DNA of 49,776 nt from Bacillota bacterium (GTDB taxonomy: Bacteria > Bacillota_I > Bacilli_A > RF39 > UBA660): the NCBI GenBank assembly GCA_015059375.1, contig SVAN01000007.1, positions 1 through 49,776 of the forward strand, read 5' to 3'. Below are positions 1-7,850 of the stretch, piece by piece; the stretch's first letter is position 1, and each line of letters starts with the position of its first letter. The notes under the pieces are model-generated. The model made no database searches. It was not told the DNA's origin and worked only from the letters and a program-made list of their open reading frames with translations. The translations under genes and the position numbers were made by a program.

Positions 1-1
1 T

Positions 2-115
2 ACACCATTTTATGATGTTATAAGATGCAATAAAGATACAAATAATGAATACTATAAAGTACTAAAAAATCAGAATTATGATGATAATGATATAGTTAAA
101 TATTGTGAAAAATAA
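2..115 (+). CDS. 3' end of an unidentified gene (5' end outside window)
   Basis: An open frame enters from the left edge and reads 37 codons before TAA. The visible C-terminal tail is hydrophilic and rich in Asn, Asp, Lys and Tyr and ends in CEK. It carries no recognisable motif, so no function can be given. A good hairpin terminator follows 20 bp later, which supports this as a real gene end. Confidence 0.5.
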   Translation, partial: TPFYDVIRCNKDTNNEYYKVLKNQNYDDNDIVKYCEK

Positions 116-134
116 ATAATAAATTACTATCTAT

Positions 135-164
135 AGAGTAGATATAAACATCTATTCTTTTTTA
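135..164 (+). terminator. Rho-independent terminator of the upstream partial gene
   Basis: A 9-bp stem (AGAGTAGAT with ATCTATTCT, one G-U pair) with a 6-nt loop is followed by a run of T. It lies just after the partial reading frame. Confidence 0.75.
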
Positions 165-282
165 TTATATAAGAAATGTCATATGACCTGACAAATATAT
201 ATTAAATTTTGATGTTGTAATTACTAACCCTAGGCAATTGCTATAAAAATAGTGTAGTTTTATACAAAGTCCATCATTTTTA

Positions 283-291
283 TGATATAAT
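283..291 (+). promoter_or_regulatory. Extended -10 promoter of rbgA run
   Basis: TGATATAAT is an extended -10 element (TGnTATAAT). It sits 33 bp upstream of the rbgA GTG start, and only a weak -35 is visible. The same extended form recurs at many promoters in this window. Confidence 0.55.
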
Positions 292-323
292 TTTATAAGG
301 TTTAACTTTAAGGAAGTGATTTT

Positions 324-1175
324 GTGAACGAAAATAAAACTAATATAAACTATTATCCTGGTCATATGGCTAAGACTAAAAGACAAATTAATGAAAATAT
401 AAAATTAATTGATATTGTTTATGAGGTAATTGATGCACGGATTCCGTATTCATCAAAAATTAAAGATATTGAAGAATTGATAAAAAATAAGATACGGATT
501 CTAATTATGACTAAAAAAGATTTGTGTGACTTTGATGAGACTAAGAAATGGATTAATTATTATGAAAATTTAGGATATAAGGTTTTATGCCTTGATTTAA
601 AAGATAATAATGATTATAAAAAGTTAATTGATTTAACTAAAAAGGCTACAAAAGATATCCAGATTAAAAGGCAAAGCAAAGGGTTAAAAAACAAAGAAAT
701 AAAAGCACTAGTGATTGGAATCCCTAATGTAGGAAAAAGTACATTAATTAATAAAATGGTGGGAAAAAAAGTAGCAAATGTTGCTAATCAACCTGGTGTT
801 ACGAAACATTTGAATTTTTTACCGACTACGATTGGTATAACACTCTTAGATACGCCGGGAATTTTATGGCCAAAACTTGAAGATCAAAAAGTGGCCCTAA
901 ATATTGCGGCTATTGGCTCAATAAAAAAAGAAGTTTTAAATCTTTATGATGTCGCATCTCATATTATCAGCATATATATAAATAGATACCCCAATATATT
1001 AGAAGACCTTTATAAAGTTCAAATAGCAGATGAAATCAGTATTATTGAATCCCTAGCTAAAAAATGGGGGTTTGTCAAGAATGAAGAAATCGATTATAAT
1101 AGAGCATGTGAAAGAATATACAACGATTTAATTAATGGAAAGGTAAAGCAAATAACACTAGACTTATGCAAATAG
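324..1175 (+). CDS. rbgA: Ribosome biogenesis GTPase RbgA (YlqF)
   Basis: RbgA is a circularly permuted GTPase that acts late in 50S ribosomal subunit assembly. The permutation is visible: the G4 motif TKKD (about residues 63-66) comes before the P-loop GIPNVGKST (132-140) and the G3 motif DTPG (176-179), and a basic helical C-terminal domain follows. At 283 aa it matches the family length. The start is GTG at 324, preceded by AAGGAAGTGA. It overlaps rnhB by 10 bp; the rbgA-rnhB pairing is classical in Bacilli and suggests a shared transcript. Identification is firm. Confidence 0.95.
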   Translation: MNENKTNINYYPGHMAKTKRQINENIKLIDIVYEVIDARIPYSSKIKDIEELIKNKIRILIMTKKDLCDFDETKKWINYYENLGYKVLCLDLKDNNDYKKLIDLTKKATKDIQIKRQSKGLKNKEIKALVIGIPNVGKSTLINKMVGKKVANVANQPGVTKHLNFLPTTIGITLLDTPGILWPKLEDQKVALNIAAIGSIKKEVLNLYDVASHIISIYINRYPNILEDLYKVQIADEISIIESLAKKWGFVKNEEIDYNRACERIYNDLINGKVKQITLDLCK

Positions 1176-1798
1176 ATTTACTACAGTATGAAAAACAATT
1201 ATATAAAGAAGGATATAAATATATCGCGGGTTGTGATGAAGCAGGTCGTGGTCCTTTATGTGGGCCAGTTGTAGCCGCGGCGGTTATTTTACCAGAAAAT
1301 TACTTTTTAGAGGGTTTAACAGATTCAAAGAAACTTACCGAAAAACAACGAGAAAAATTTTATCCAATAATTATGCGTGATGCAATTAGCGTTGGCGTTT
1401 CGATTATTGATAATAATAAAATTGATGAAATCAATATTTTGGAAGCTTCGCGATTTGCAATGAAAGAAGCGGTTAGTAAGCTTACCAAGCAGCCGGATTT
1501 CATCTTAACTGATGCAATGGATTTGAAATGCGAGAATTGTTTGCCAATTATTAAAGGCGATCAAAAAAGCCTTACAATAGCCGCGGCTTCCGTAATCGCT
1601 AAGGTTACTAGAGATCACATTATGTATGAATTAGATCAAAAGTATCCAGAGTATGAATTTGCTAAACACAAAGGGTATCCTACTAAGAGACATCTTGAAA
1701 TAATTGATAGGTGTGGTATATTAAATATTTATAGGAAGACTTTTAAACCGGTAAAAGAAATCCTAGAGAGGACAAACAATGAAATTAATCAAAGGTAA
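1166..1798 (+). CDS. rnhB: Ribonuclease HII
   Basis: RNase HII cleaves RNA strands, and single ribonucleotides, embedded in DNA duplexes. The signature CDEAGRGPLCGPV lies at residues 23-35. The four catalytic acidic residues can be placed at D24, E25, D116 (LTDAMD) and D150 (VTRDH). LTDSKKL near residue 51 is also family-typical. Its 210 aa is a compact but complete version. It overlaps rbgA upstream and the LTA-synthase-like gene downstream (20 bp), so the cluster appears translationally coupled. Confidence 0.95.
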   Translation: MQIDLLQYEKQLYKEGYKYIAGCDEAGRGPLCGPVVAAAVILPENYFLEGLTDSKKLTEKQREKFYPIIMRDAISVGVSIIDNNKIDEINILEASRFAMKEAVSKLTKQPDFILTDAMDLKCENCLPIIKGDQKSLTIAAASVIAKVTRDHIMYELDQKYPEYEFAKHKGYPTKRHLEIIDRCGILNIYRKTFKPVKEILERTNNEINQR

Positions 1799-3794
1799 AA
1801 CATTTTTCAGTTATCTAACATTATTAATCTTTTTGTTATTAACGGAGATAATCTTTCGCGTCATAAGTGGTAATAATATAGTTAACTTTTCTTTTCTAAG
1901 AGTTTTTCTTTTGATTAATTTTATTTCTTTAATTTTAGGATTTTTAACATCCTTTTTAAAAAGCAAATATAATAAAATTTTAAACGCTATTATAGTGTTG
2001 ATTGCTAATATATATGCGTGGGTCCAACTGGGTTTTTATAACTTTTTAGGTGTGTATATATCTTTAAATACTTCAAGTCAATTTGGAGCTGTAAAAAGTT
2101 ATATAATGGATTTTATGCATTCAATGAAAGCGGAATTTCTATTAGCGTTTTTGCCGTTTGTAGGTATTATAACTACATATGTAATTATTAATATTATTAA
2201 AAAACATGATGAACATTTTCGTTTAAAAAAGCATTATACCTATGAAAATCAAACTAATTTTATAACGGTACTTTTATTACTTTTTCTTTTTGGCGGAAGC
2301 TTTTATTATTTGCTAGATGATAAATTTGCGGATAATTATCAGGCGGTTTCGAATAAAGATTTATTTGTTACGGCTTCGAATCCTGGTTTATGTGTTAAAG
2401 AATTTGGCATTTTATCATTTGGGATTATTGATATAAAATCAAAATTTATTGAATCTGATAATGAAAAACTGATTTATTATGCATATAATGATGACGAGGT
2501 AAATGAAAACGAAGAACGGCTTTTTGATGATACAGCTTGGGAAACGGTTATTAGTGAAGAGCAAAGTCTTACTTTGAATAGTTTGAATACATATTTCATT
2601 AATGGTCAAGTTACAGAAAAAAATGAAATGACTGGTGTCTTCAAAGACAAAAATCTTATCGTAATCATGATGGAGAGTGTAAACGATGTTATTTATAACG
2701 AGGAATATTTTCCCAATTTTTATAAGTTAGCAAATGAAGGATGGAGTTTTGTCAATAATTATTCACCTCGAAATAGTTGTGCGACTGGGAATAATGAATT
2801 TAGTGCCATGACTGGCTTATATTCGATATATAATTTATGTACTTCAAATGTTTATTTAAATAATAGCTACTACACTTCAATTTTTAATTTATTTAATAAT
2901 GAGGGATATTATACAAATAGCTTGCATAATTTTACTGAAGGCTATTATTATCGCTCGACAATTCATGCTAATATGGGCTCATCGAAATATTATGGAGTTC
3001 AAGATTTAGAAATTCCTTTTTATACTTATTATGGTGGATGGGCTAGTGACGAAGATTTAATGAATAAATATTTAAACATTGTTGACACTTATGATAAAAA
3101 AGTTCCTTTTATGAGTTTTATTACAACTGTTACTTCCCATCAACCTTATTCATCATCGTCGCCATATGGTGATTTATATTTAGAAATGACCGAAAATACA
3201 GATTATTCAATGGAACTGAGAAGGTATCTTTCCAAATTAAAAGTGTTAGACAATTCTTTAGGAATTTTAATTGAAGGCTTAAAAGCAAGAAAAATTTTAG
3301 ACGATACTGTGATTGTTTTATTTGGTGATCATTATCCATATGGAATTCCTTTAGATATTATAAATGAAATTTTAGAGCGGGATTTAAATAATTATGAAAA
3401 CGAAAAAGTTCCTTTAGTAATATATAATCCTAAAATTGAAGAAAAAGTATATGAAACTTATACTAGTTATTTAAATTTAACCCCAACCATTGCCAATCTT
3501 TTTGATTTAAATTTTGACCCGAGGTTGTATGCTGGCGTCGATATTTTTAGTAAAGTTTATGATAATACTGTTGTATTTGCAGATTTTTCATGGAAAAATG
3601 CTAAAGCATATTACAATGCCTCAACAGGGGAAATAACTTACTATACAGATTTTGTGTATACAGATGAAGAATTAAAAAACATCAATACCTTAATTTATGC
3701 TAAAATGAATTCATCATCACTAGCAATTAAAAATAATTATTTTGCGTATTTAGAAAAAAGATTAAAAGAAGTTGAAGAAAGGAAAAATGCATAA
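1779..3794 (+). CDS. LTA synthase-family membrane sulfatase/phosphoglycerol transferase
   Basis: This is a membrane-embedded enzyme of the LtaS family, which transfers glycerol phosphate from phosphatidylglycerol to build lipoteichoic acid or related polymers. About five hydrophobic segments occupy residues 8-180. An extracellular alkaline-phosphatase/sulfatase-like domain follows from about 290. The probable metal and nucleophile residues are E299 (IMMES) and T336 (SCATGNNEF), and a later FGDHYPYG motif supplies Asp and His ligands. The length (671 aa) fits the family (about 640-650). Which polymer it makes cannot be read from the sequence. It shares one base with the topA start codon (TAATG), so the two are probably translated together. 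Confidence 0.85.
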   Translation: MKLIKGKTFFSYLTLLIFLLLTEIIFRVISGNNIVNFSFLRVFLLINFISLILGFLTSFLKSKYNKILNAIIVLIANIYAWVQLGFYNFLGVYISLNTSSQFGAVKSYIMDFMHSMKAEFLLAFLPFVGIITTYVIINIIKKHDEHFRLKKHYTYENQTNFITVLLLLFLFGGSFYYLLDDKFADNYQAVSNKDLFVTASNPGLCVKEFGILSFGIIDIKSKFIESDNEKLIYYAYNDDEVNENEERLFDDTAWETVISEEQSLTLNSLNTYFINGQVTEKNEMTGVFKDKNLIVIMMESVNDVIYNEEYFPNFYKLANEGWSFVNNYSPRNSCATGNNEFSAMTGLYSIYNLCTSNVYLNNSYYTSIFNLFNNEGYYTNSLHNFTEGYYYRSTIHANMGSSKYYGVQDLEIPFYTYYGGWASDEDLMNKYLNIVDTYDKKVPFMSFITTVTSHQPYSSSSPYGDLYLEMTENTDYSMELRRYLSKLKVLDNSLGILIEGLKARKILDDTVIVLFGDHYPYGIPLDIINEILERDLNNYENEKVPLVIYNPKIEEKVYETYTSYLNLTPTIANLFDLNFDPRLYAGVDIFSKVYDNTVVFADFSWKNAKAYYNASTGEITYYTDFVYTDEELKNINTLIYAKMNSSSLAIKNNYFAYLEKRLKEVEERKNA

Positions 3795-5824
3795 TGAAAA
3801 AAGTTGTAATAGTGGAATCACCCGCCAAGTGTAAAACAATTGAAAAATATTTAGGTAGTAGCGAGTATAATGTTGTATCTTCGAAAGGGCATATTAGAGA
3901 TTTAGCTACGACAGGAAAATTTGGTCTTGGAATTGATATTGAAAATAATTTTAAGCCAAGTTATACAATTATTTCCGGAAAAAAGAAAGATGTAACTTAT
4001 TTAAAGAAACTAATTGAACAGGCTGATCATGTTTATCTAGCAACCGACCCTGACCGTGAAGGAGAAACTATTTCTTGGCATTTATTTGATGAATTAGCAA
4101 TTCCTGAGGATAAATATGATCGCGTCGTATTTAATGAAATTACCAAAGATATTGTTTTAAAAGCGTTAGAAAATCCAAGACGTATTGATATGAATTTGGT
4201 TCATAGTGGCGAAACTCGCCGATTTTTAGATAGAATTATCGGTTTCCGTTTAAGCAAATTAATGCAATCTAAGACTGGCGGTAAGTCGGCCGGACGAGTT
4301 CAAAGCGTGGCACTTAAATTAATAGTTGACCGTGAACGTGAAATATTAGCATTTGTTCCTAAAGAATATTGGACTATTGAAGCTGAATTTAAGGATTTTA
4401 CTGCGATTTTAGATTCGTATCATGAAAAAGAAATTGAAATAAATAATGAAGAAGAAGCAAATCTTATTTTAGGTAAATTATCGGAAGAATTTAAAATTGC
4501 ATCAATTGAAGAAAAAGAAAAGAATCGGAGTGCCAAAGAAGTATTTAAAACATCAACCCTTCAGCAAGTGGCTTCCTCGAAATTGGGCTTTGCAGCTTCG
4601 AAAACGATGAAATTAGCGCAAAAGCTGTATGAAGGTGTGGAGATTGGTTCGGAGACAGCCGGGTTAATTACCTATATGAGAACTGATAGTACAAGAATAT
4701 CAGATGAATTTATTAAATCAACTTTTGGATTTATCAAAGAAAAGTATGACGAAAAATATTTGGGTTATGTAAAAAAGGGAAAGAAAAAAGATAATGTTCA
4801 AGATGCCCATGAAGGCATTAGGCCGACCTCAATAAATCGTAATCCCGAAGAGATGAAAAAGTACTTAAGTGCTGATGAATATAAGTTATATAAAATGATT
4901 TATATTAGAGCTTTAGCCTCATTAATGGCAGATGCCAAGTTTTTAGCTACAACAGTCAAACTTGATAATAATGGATACATTTTTAAAGCCAATGGTAGTG
5001 TTTTAACGTTTGATGGTTATTTAAAAGTCTATAGTGATTATGAAGATCAAGAGGATACAATTTTACCAAATTTTAATGATAATAAAGATGGCGTATTAAC
5101 TGCTGAAAAAATTGAAAAATATCAACATTTTACAAAACCGCCAAGTAGATACACAGAAAGTTCCTTGATTAAAGAACTTGAAAGTTTGGGAATTGGTCGT
5201 CCATCGACTTATGCTACTATTCTAGGAACGATTAAAGAAAGAGGCTATGTAACATTAGAGGATAAGAAATTTATTCCAACAGAAATTGGTATCGAGACAA
5301 CGGACAAATTGCAAGAATTCTTTTCCAGCATTGTTAATGTTAAGTACACAGCAGCAATGGAAGATGATTTAGATAAAATTGCTGAAAATGAAGCAGATTA
5401 TCAAAAGGTTCTAAGAGAATTTTATGATGGATTTGCGCCTTTAGTAGATGCTGCATTTAAAAATATGGAAAAGAAGCCTGCCGAAGAAACTGGAGAAACA
5501 TGTCCAGAGTGCGGAAACTCCCTTGTAATTCGTAAAGGGAAGTATGGTGAATTTGTAGCGTGTTCAAATTATCCAACATGTAAATATATTAAAAAAGAAA
5601 AAAAAGAATCATTAGTGGTGTGCAAATGTCCTAAGTGTAGTGGCGATATAGTTGAAAAACCAACTCGCAAAGGGAAAGTTTTTTGGGGATGTAGCAATTA
5701 TCCAAAATGTAAATATGCATCATGGTATAAACCGACTGGTGAGAAATGTGATGTTTGTGGAGATTTAATGGTTGACAAAAATAAGCTAATTATTTGTCCT
5801 ACCTGTAGTCAGAACGAAGATTAA
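3794..5824 (+). CDS. topA: DNA topoisomerase I
   Basis: This type IA topoisomerase relaxes negative supercoils. The Toprim domain begins VIVESPAKCKT with catalytic E8 and continues with ATDPDREGE (about 83-91) holding the metal-binding acidic residues. The active-site tyrosine is Y294 in GLITYMRTDST. The C-terminal 110 residues contain three four-cysteine zinc modules: two of the CxxC...CSNYPxCKY type and a shorter CDVCG...CPTC. At 676 aa it is close to the usual Bacilli length. It is the last gene of the rbgA-rnhB-LTA synthase-topA run. Confidence 0.96.
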   Translation: MKKVVIVESPAKCKTIEKYLGSSEYNVVSSKGHIRDLATTGKFGLGIDIENNFKPSYTIISGKKKDVTYLKKLIEQADHVYLATDPDREGETISWHLFDELAIPEDKYDRVVFNEITKDIVLKALENPRRIDMNLVHSGETRRFLDRIIGFRLSKLMQSKTGGKSAGRVQSVALKLIVDREREILAFVPKEYWTIEAEFKDFTAILDSYHEKEIEINNEEEANLILGKLSEEFKIASIEEKEKNRSAKEVFKTSTLQQVASSKLGFAASKTMKLAQKLYEGVEIGSETAGLITYMRTDSTRISDEFIKSTFGFIKEKYDEKYLGYVKKGKKKDNVQDAHEGIRPTSINRNPEEMKKYLSADEYKLYKMIYIRALASLMADAKFLATTVKLDNNGYIFKANGSVLTFDGYLKVYSDYEDQEDTILPNFNDNKDGVLTAEKIEKYQHFTKPPSRYTESSLIKELESLGIGRPSTYATILGTIKERGYVTLEDKKFIPTEIGIETTDKLQEFFSSIVNVKYTAAMEDDLDKIAENEADYQKVLREFYDGFAPLVDAAFKNMEKKPAEETGETCPECGNSLVIRKGKYGEFVACSNYPTCKYIKKEKKESLVVCKCPKCSGDIVEKPTRKGKVFWGCSNYPKCKYASWYKPTGEKCDVCGDLMVDKNKLIICPTCSQNED

Positions 5825-5856
5825 GTTTTTAAACAAAACAAGTTTTGCCTAGCTTT

Positions 5857-5905
5857 TTCGCATTTTTGACAAAGACTTGACAAATGCGAACAAAAGTGTT
5901 ATGTT
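5857..5905 (+). promoter_or_regulatory. Promoter of the asnA T-box operon inside a 9-bp inverted repeat
   Basis: A consensus -35 TTGACA (5877-5882), a 17-bp spacer and the -10 TATGTT (5900-5905, preceded by TGT) form a strong promoter. A perfect 9-bp inverted repeat (TTCGCATTT at 5857-5865, AAATGCGAA at 5882-5890) brackets the -35. A second TTGACAAA lies 11 bp upstream of the first. The repeat could be an operator or part of a topA terminator, although no T-run follows it. Confidence 0.65.
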
Positions 5906-5911
5906 GTTATT

Positions 5912-6192
5912 GCGTTGATGAGGAAAAGTACCTTAGGATTTTATCCTAGTGAGTCAGGTATAGTGGAAACTGATGATAAAACCTTTGAGAAAGAACACCT
6001 CGGAGCAAACTACCGAAATATTAATTTAAAGTAGGCTAGTTCGGTGCGCAATCCGTTATCATATTGCTAGGTTTATTTGAACTGAAAAAGAGATTACTAA
6101 AAAATATAAAAAGTTAATACTTTAGTAATAAATTAAGGTGGCACCGCGGATCCCGTATTCGTCCTTATAATTAGGATGGATACGGGATTTTT
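5912..6192 (+). promoter_or_regulatory. T-box riboswitch, asparagine specificity
   Basis: This leader senses uncharged tRNA and controls readthrough into the asnA operon. The T-box core AAGGTGGCACCGCGG is at 6135-6149. Stem I carries a specifier loop with the loop-E halves AGTA (5927-5930) and GAA (5989-5991). The specifier codon reads AAC (5994-5996, Asn), followed by A and the closing strand CCTC, which pairs with GAGG at 5919-5922. The TGGC of the T-box (6139-6142) would pair with a tRNA 3' end GCCA, matching the G discriminator of tRNA-Asn. A terminator follows. The Asn assignment agrees with asnA downstream. Confidence 0.92.
6150..6192 (+). terminator. T-box regulated terminator
   Basis: A 9-bp stem, ATCCCGTAT (6150-6158) with ATACGGGAT (6180-6188), encloses a smaller TCCT/AGGA pairing and is followed by T residues. 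It abuts the T-box sequence, so the antiterminator and terminator are mutually exclusive, as expected for this riboswitch class. Confidence 0.85.
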
Positions 6193-6212
6193 ATTTTGAA
6201 GAGGATGATAAT

Positions 6213-6773
6213 ATGAAAAAATTTAATGAAGATTTAAATCAAAAATTTTTATTAAGTGATTATTTGAAAATGACTAAAAGTGATTTAGGTCCTTGTGGAG
6301 TTAATGACGAAGGACGGATTAAACGTACTAACTATTTAATTGAAGTTCTAGGCGATGTTACTTTAACTAAAGAGATGTACAAACTATTTATAGGACAATT
6401 TCAAACTTTTGGAGGAAAATACAATGTAAGAACTAAACCGACAACGATTAAGGGAATTTATCAATTTGTAGAAACCTATCCAATGTTGAGTGCGAATGAA
6501 ATTGATGAAATATGGCCTAGATATATTAATGATTTATTTGAAGAATATAATTTATTAATGTTATTTTCAGAGTATTTAAAATTATGCGAAGATCCTAATG
6601 ATGCATTTGAACTTTTTATTGACTTTATTGACGAAAAGACAATAGAGCATAATCAAAAGTATCCAGAAAGGCCAAGTTATTATATAAGTACCGGCCAAAG
6701 TGTTGCGGCGACGTTTACTAAACAAGAATTTTTAGATAGTATTCAATTAGCCAAAAAATTAACAAAGAAATAA
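6213..6773 (+). CDS. Unknown soluble protein in the asparagine T-box operon
   Basis: I do not recognise this 186-aa protein. It has no signal peptide or membrane segment. It is acidic and mostly helical in appearance, and the N-terminal third holds a GPCGVNDEGRIKRTNY stretch that looks like a conserved site. It starts at ATG after GAGGATG, directly behind the T-box terminator, and ends 19 bp before asnA. It is therefore transcribed only when asparaginyl-tRNA is uncharged. The position suggests a role in asparagine supply or in modulating AsnA, but this is inference from context only. Confidence 0.8.
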   Translation: MKKFNEDLNQKFLLSDYLKMTKSDLGPCGVNDEGRIKRTNYLIEVLGDVTLTKEMYKLFIGQFQTFGGKYNVRTKPTTIKGIYQFVETYPMLSANEIDEIWPRYINDLFEEYNLLMLFSEYLKLCEDPNDAFELFIDFIDEKTIEHNQKYPERPSYYISTGQSVAATFTKQEFLDSIQLAKKLTKK

Positions 6774-6792
6774 TTAAGAAAGAGGGATTGAA

Positions 6793-7761
6793 ATGAAAAA
6801 AGAATTAAGTTATTTAGAAACAATCAAAATGATTGCAGAAGTAAAAAAGCATTTTGAAAGCCAATTAGAAAAAAGACTAGCACTAACTAAAGTGGGGTGT
6901 CCGCTTTTTGTTAAAACTTCTTCGGGATTACAAGATGGATTGACTGGAGTTGAAAAATCTGTAGGTTTTATTAAAACAGATGAAGAATTTGAAATTGTTC
7001 ATTCACTTGCGAAATGGAAAAGAGAAGCTTTGGGAAAATATGATTTTCCGATGCATACAGGATTATATACCGACATGAAAGCCATCCGTAAAGATGAAGT
7101 GGTTGATGATATTCATTCAATGTATGTAGAACAATGGGATTGGGAAAAGGTTATTACTAAAGAAGATCGAAGTATTGATTATTTAAAAGAGACTGTTCGA
7201 AGTATCTATAAGGCACTTAGACAAACAATTATTGTTATGAAACAAAAATATCCATTTATTGCTGTCAATCTTCCAAAAACAATATTTTTTATTACAAGCC
7301 AAGAGCTTGAGGATTTATATCCCGATAAAACTTCTAAAGAACGTGAGGATTTAATAACTAGAGAGAAAAAAGCTGTTTTTATTATAGGAATTGGGGATAA
7401 ATTAAAATCAGGAAAGCCACATGATTTACGGAGTCCAGACTATGACGATTGGTCTTTAGACGGCGACTTACTAGTATATGATAAAACTATCGATAAAGCC
7501 ATTGAACTTTCTTCGATGGGAATTAGAGTAGATGAAAAATCAATCTTATCTCAGTTAGAAAAAAGCGATGCTTTAGATAAAATCAGTTTTCCATATCATC
7601 AAAAGATAATTCAAAAACAGTTGCCATATACAATTGGCGGTGGCATTGGTCAATCAAGAGTTTTAATGTTGATTCTTGGCAAAAGGCATATCGCTGAAGT
7701 TCAAGCGTCAAGTTGGGAAACATCTACATTAGAAACTTTAAAAGACTATCAAATATTATAA
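6793..7761 (+). CDS. asnA: Aspartate-ammonia ligase (asparagine synthetase A)
   Basis: AsnA makes asparagine from aspartate, ammonia and ATP. It is a class II aminoacyl-tRNA-synthetase-like enzyme. Family-typical stretches include the N-terminal SYLETIKMIAEVKKHFE, SSGLQDGLTGVEKSV, WDWEKVI, SPDYDDWSLDGDL and the C-terminal GGGIGQSRVLMLIL, which is the class II motif 3 equivalent. Its 322 aa compares with about 330 in well-studied members. It is the second gene of the T-box operon, which fits feedback by tRNA-Asn charging. A terminator follows directly. Confidence 0.95.
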   Translation: MKKELSYLETIKMIAEVKKHFESQLEKRLALTKVGCPLFVKTSSGLQDGLTGVEKSVGFIKTDEEFEIVHSLAKWKREALGKYDFPMHTGLYTDMKAIRKDEVVDDIHSMYVEQWDWEKVITKEDRSIDYLKETVRSIYKALRQTIIVMKQKYPFIAVNLPKTIFFITSQELEDLYPDKTSKEREDLITREKKAVFIIGIGDKLKSGKPHDLRSPDYDDWSLDGDLLVYDKTIDKAIELSSMGIRVDEKSILSQLEKSDALDKISFPYHQKIIQKQLPYTIGGGIGQSRVLMLILGKRHIAEVQASSWETSTLETLKDYQIL

Positions 7762-7767
7762 TTTTTA

Positions 7768-7801
7768 AAAATAGAGAATTTTAATAATTTTCTATTTTTT
7801 A
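7768..7801 (+). terminator. Terminator of the asnA operon
   Basis: AAAATAGAGAA pairs with TTTTCTATTTT around a short loop and is followed by a T-rich tract, immediately downstream of asnA. Confidence 0.7.
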
Positions 7802-7815
7802 TTTGTTAAGACATA

Positions 7816-7824
7816 TGATATAAT
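7816..7824 (+). promoter_or_regulatory. Extended -10 promoter of the herA-like gene
   Basis: TGATATAAT lies 26 bp upstream of the chosen ATG. No convincing -35 is present at the usual spacing. Confidence 0.55.
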
Positions 7825-7850
7825 TATTTAAGAATAAAGAGGTGTTTTTG

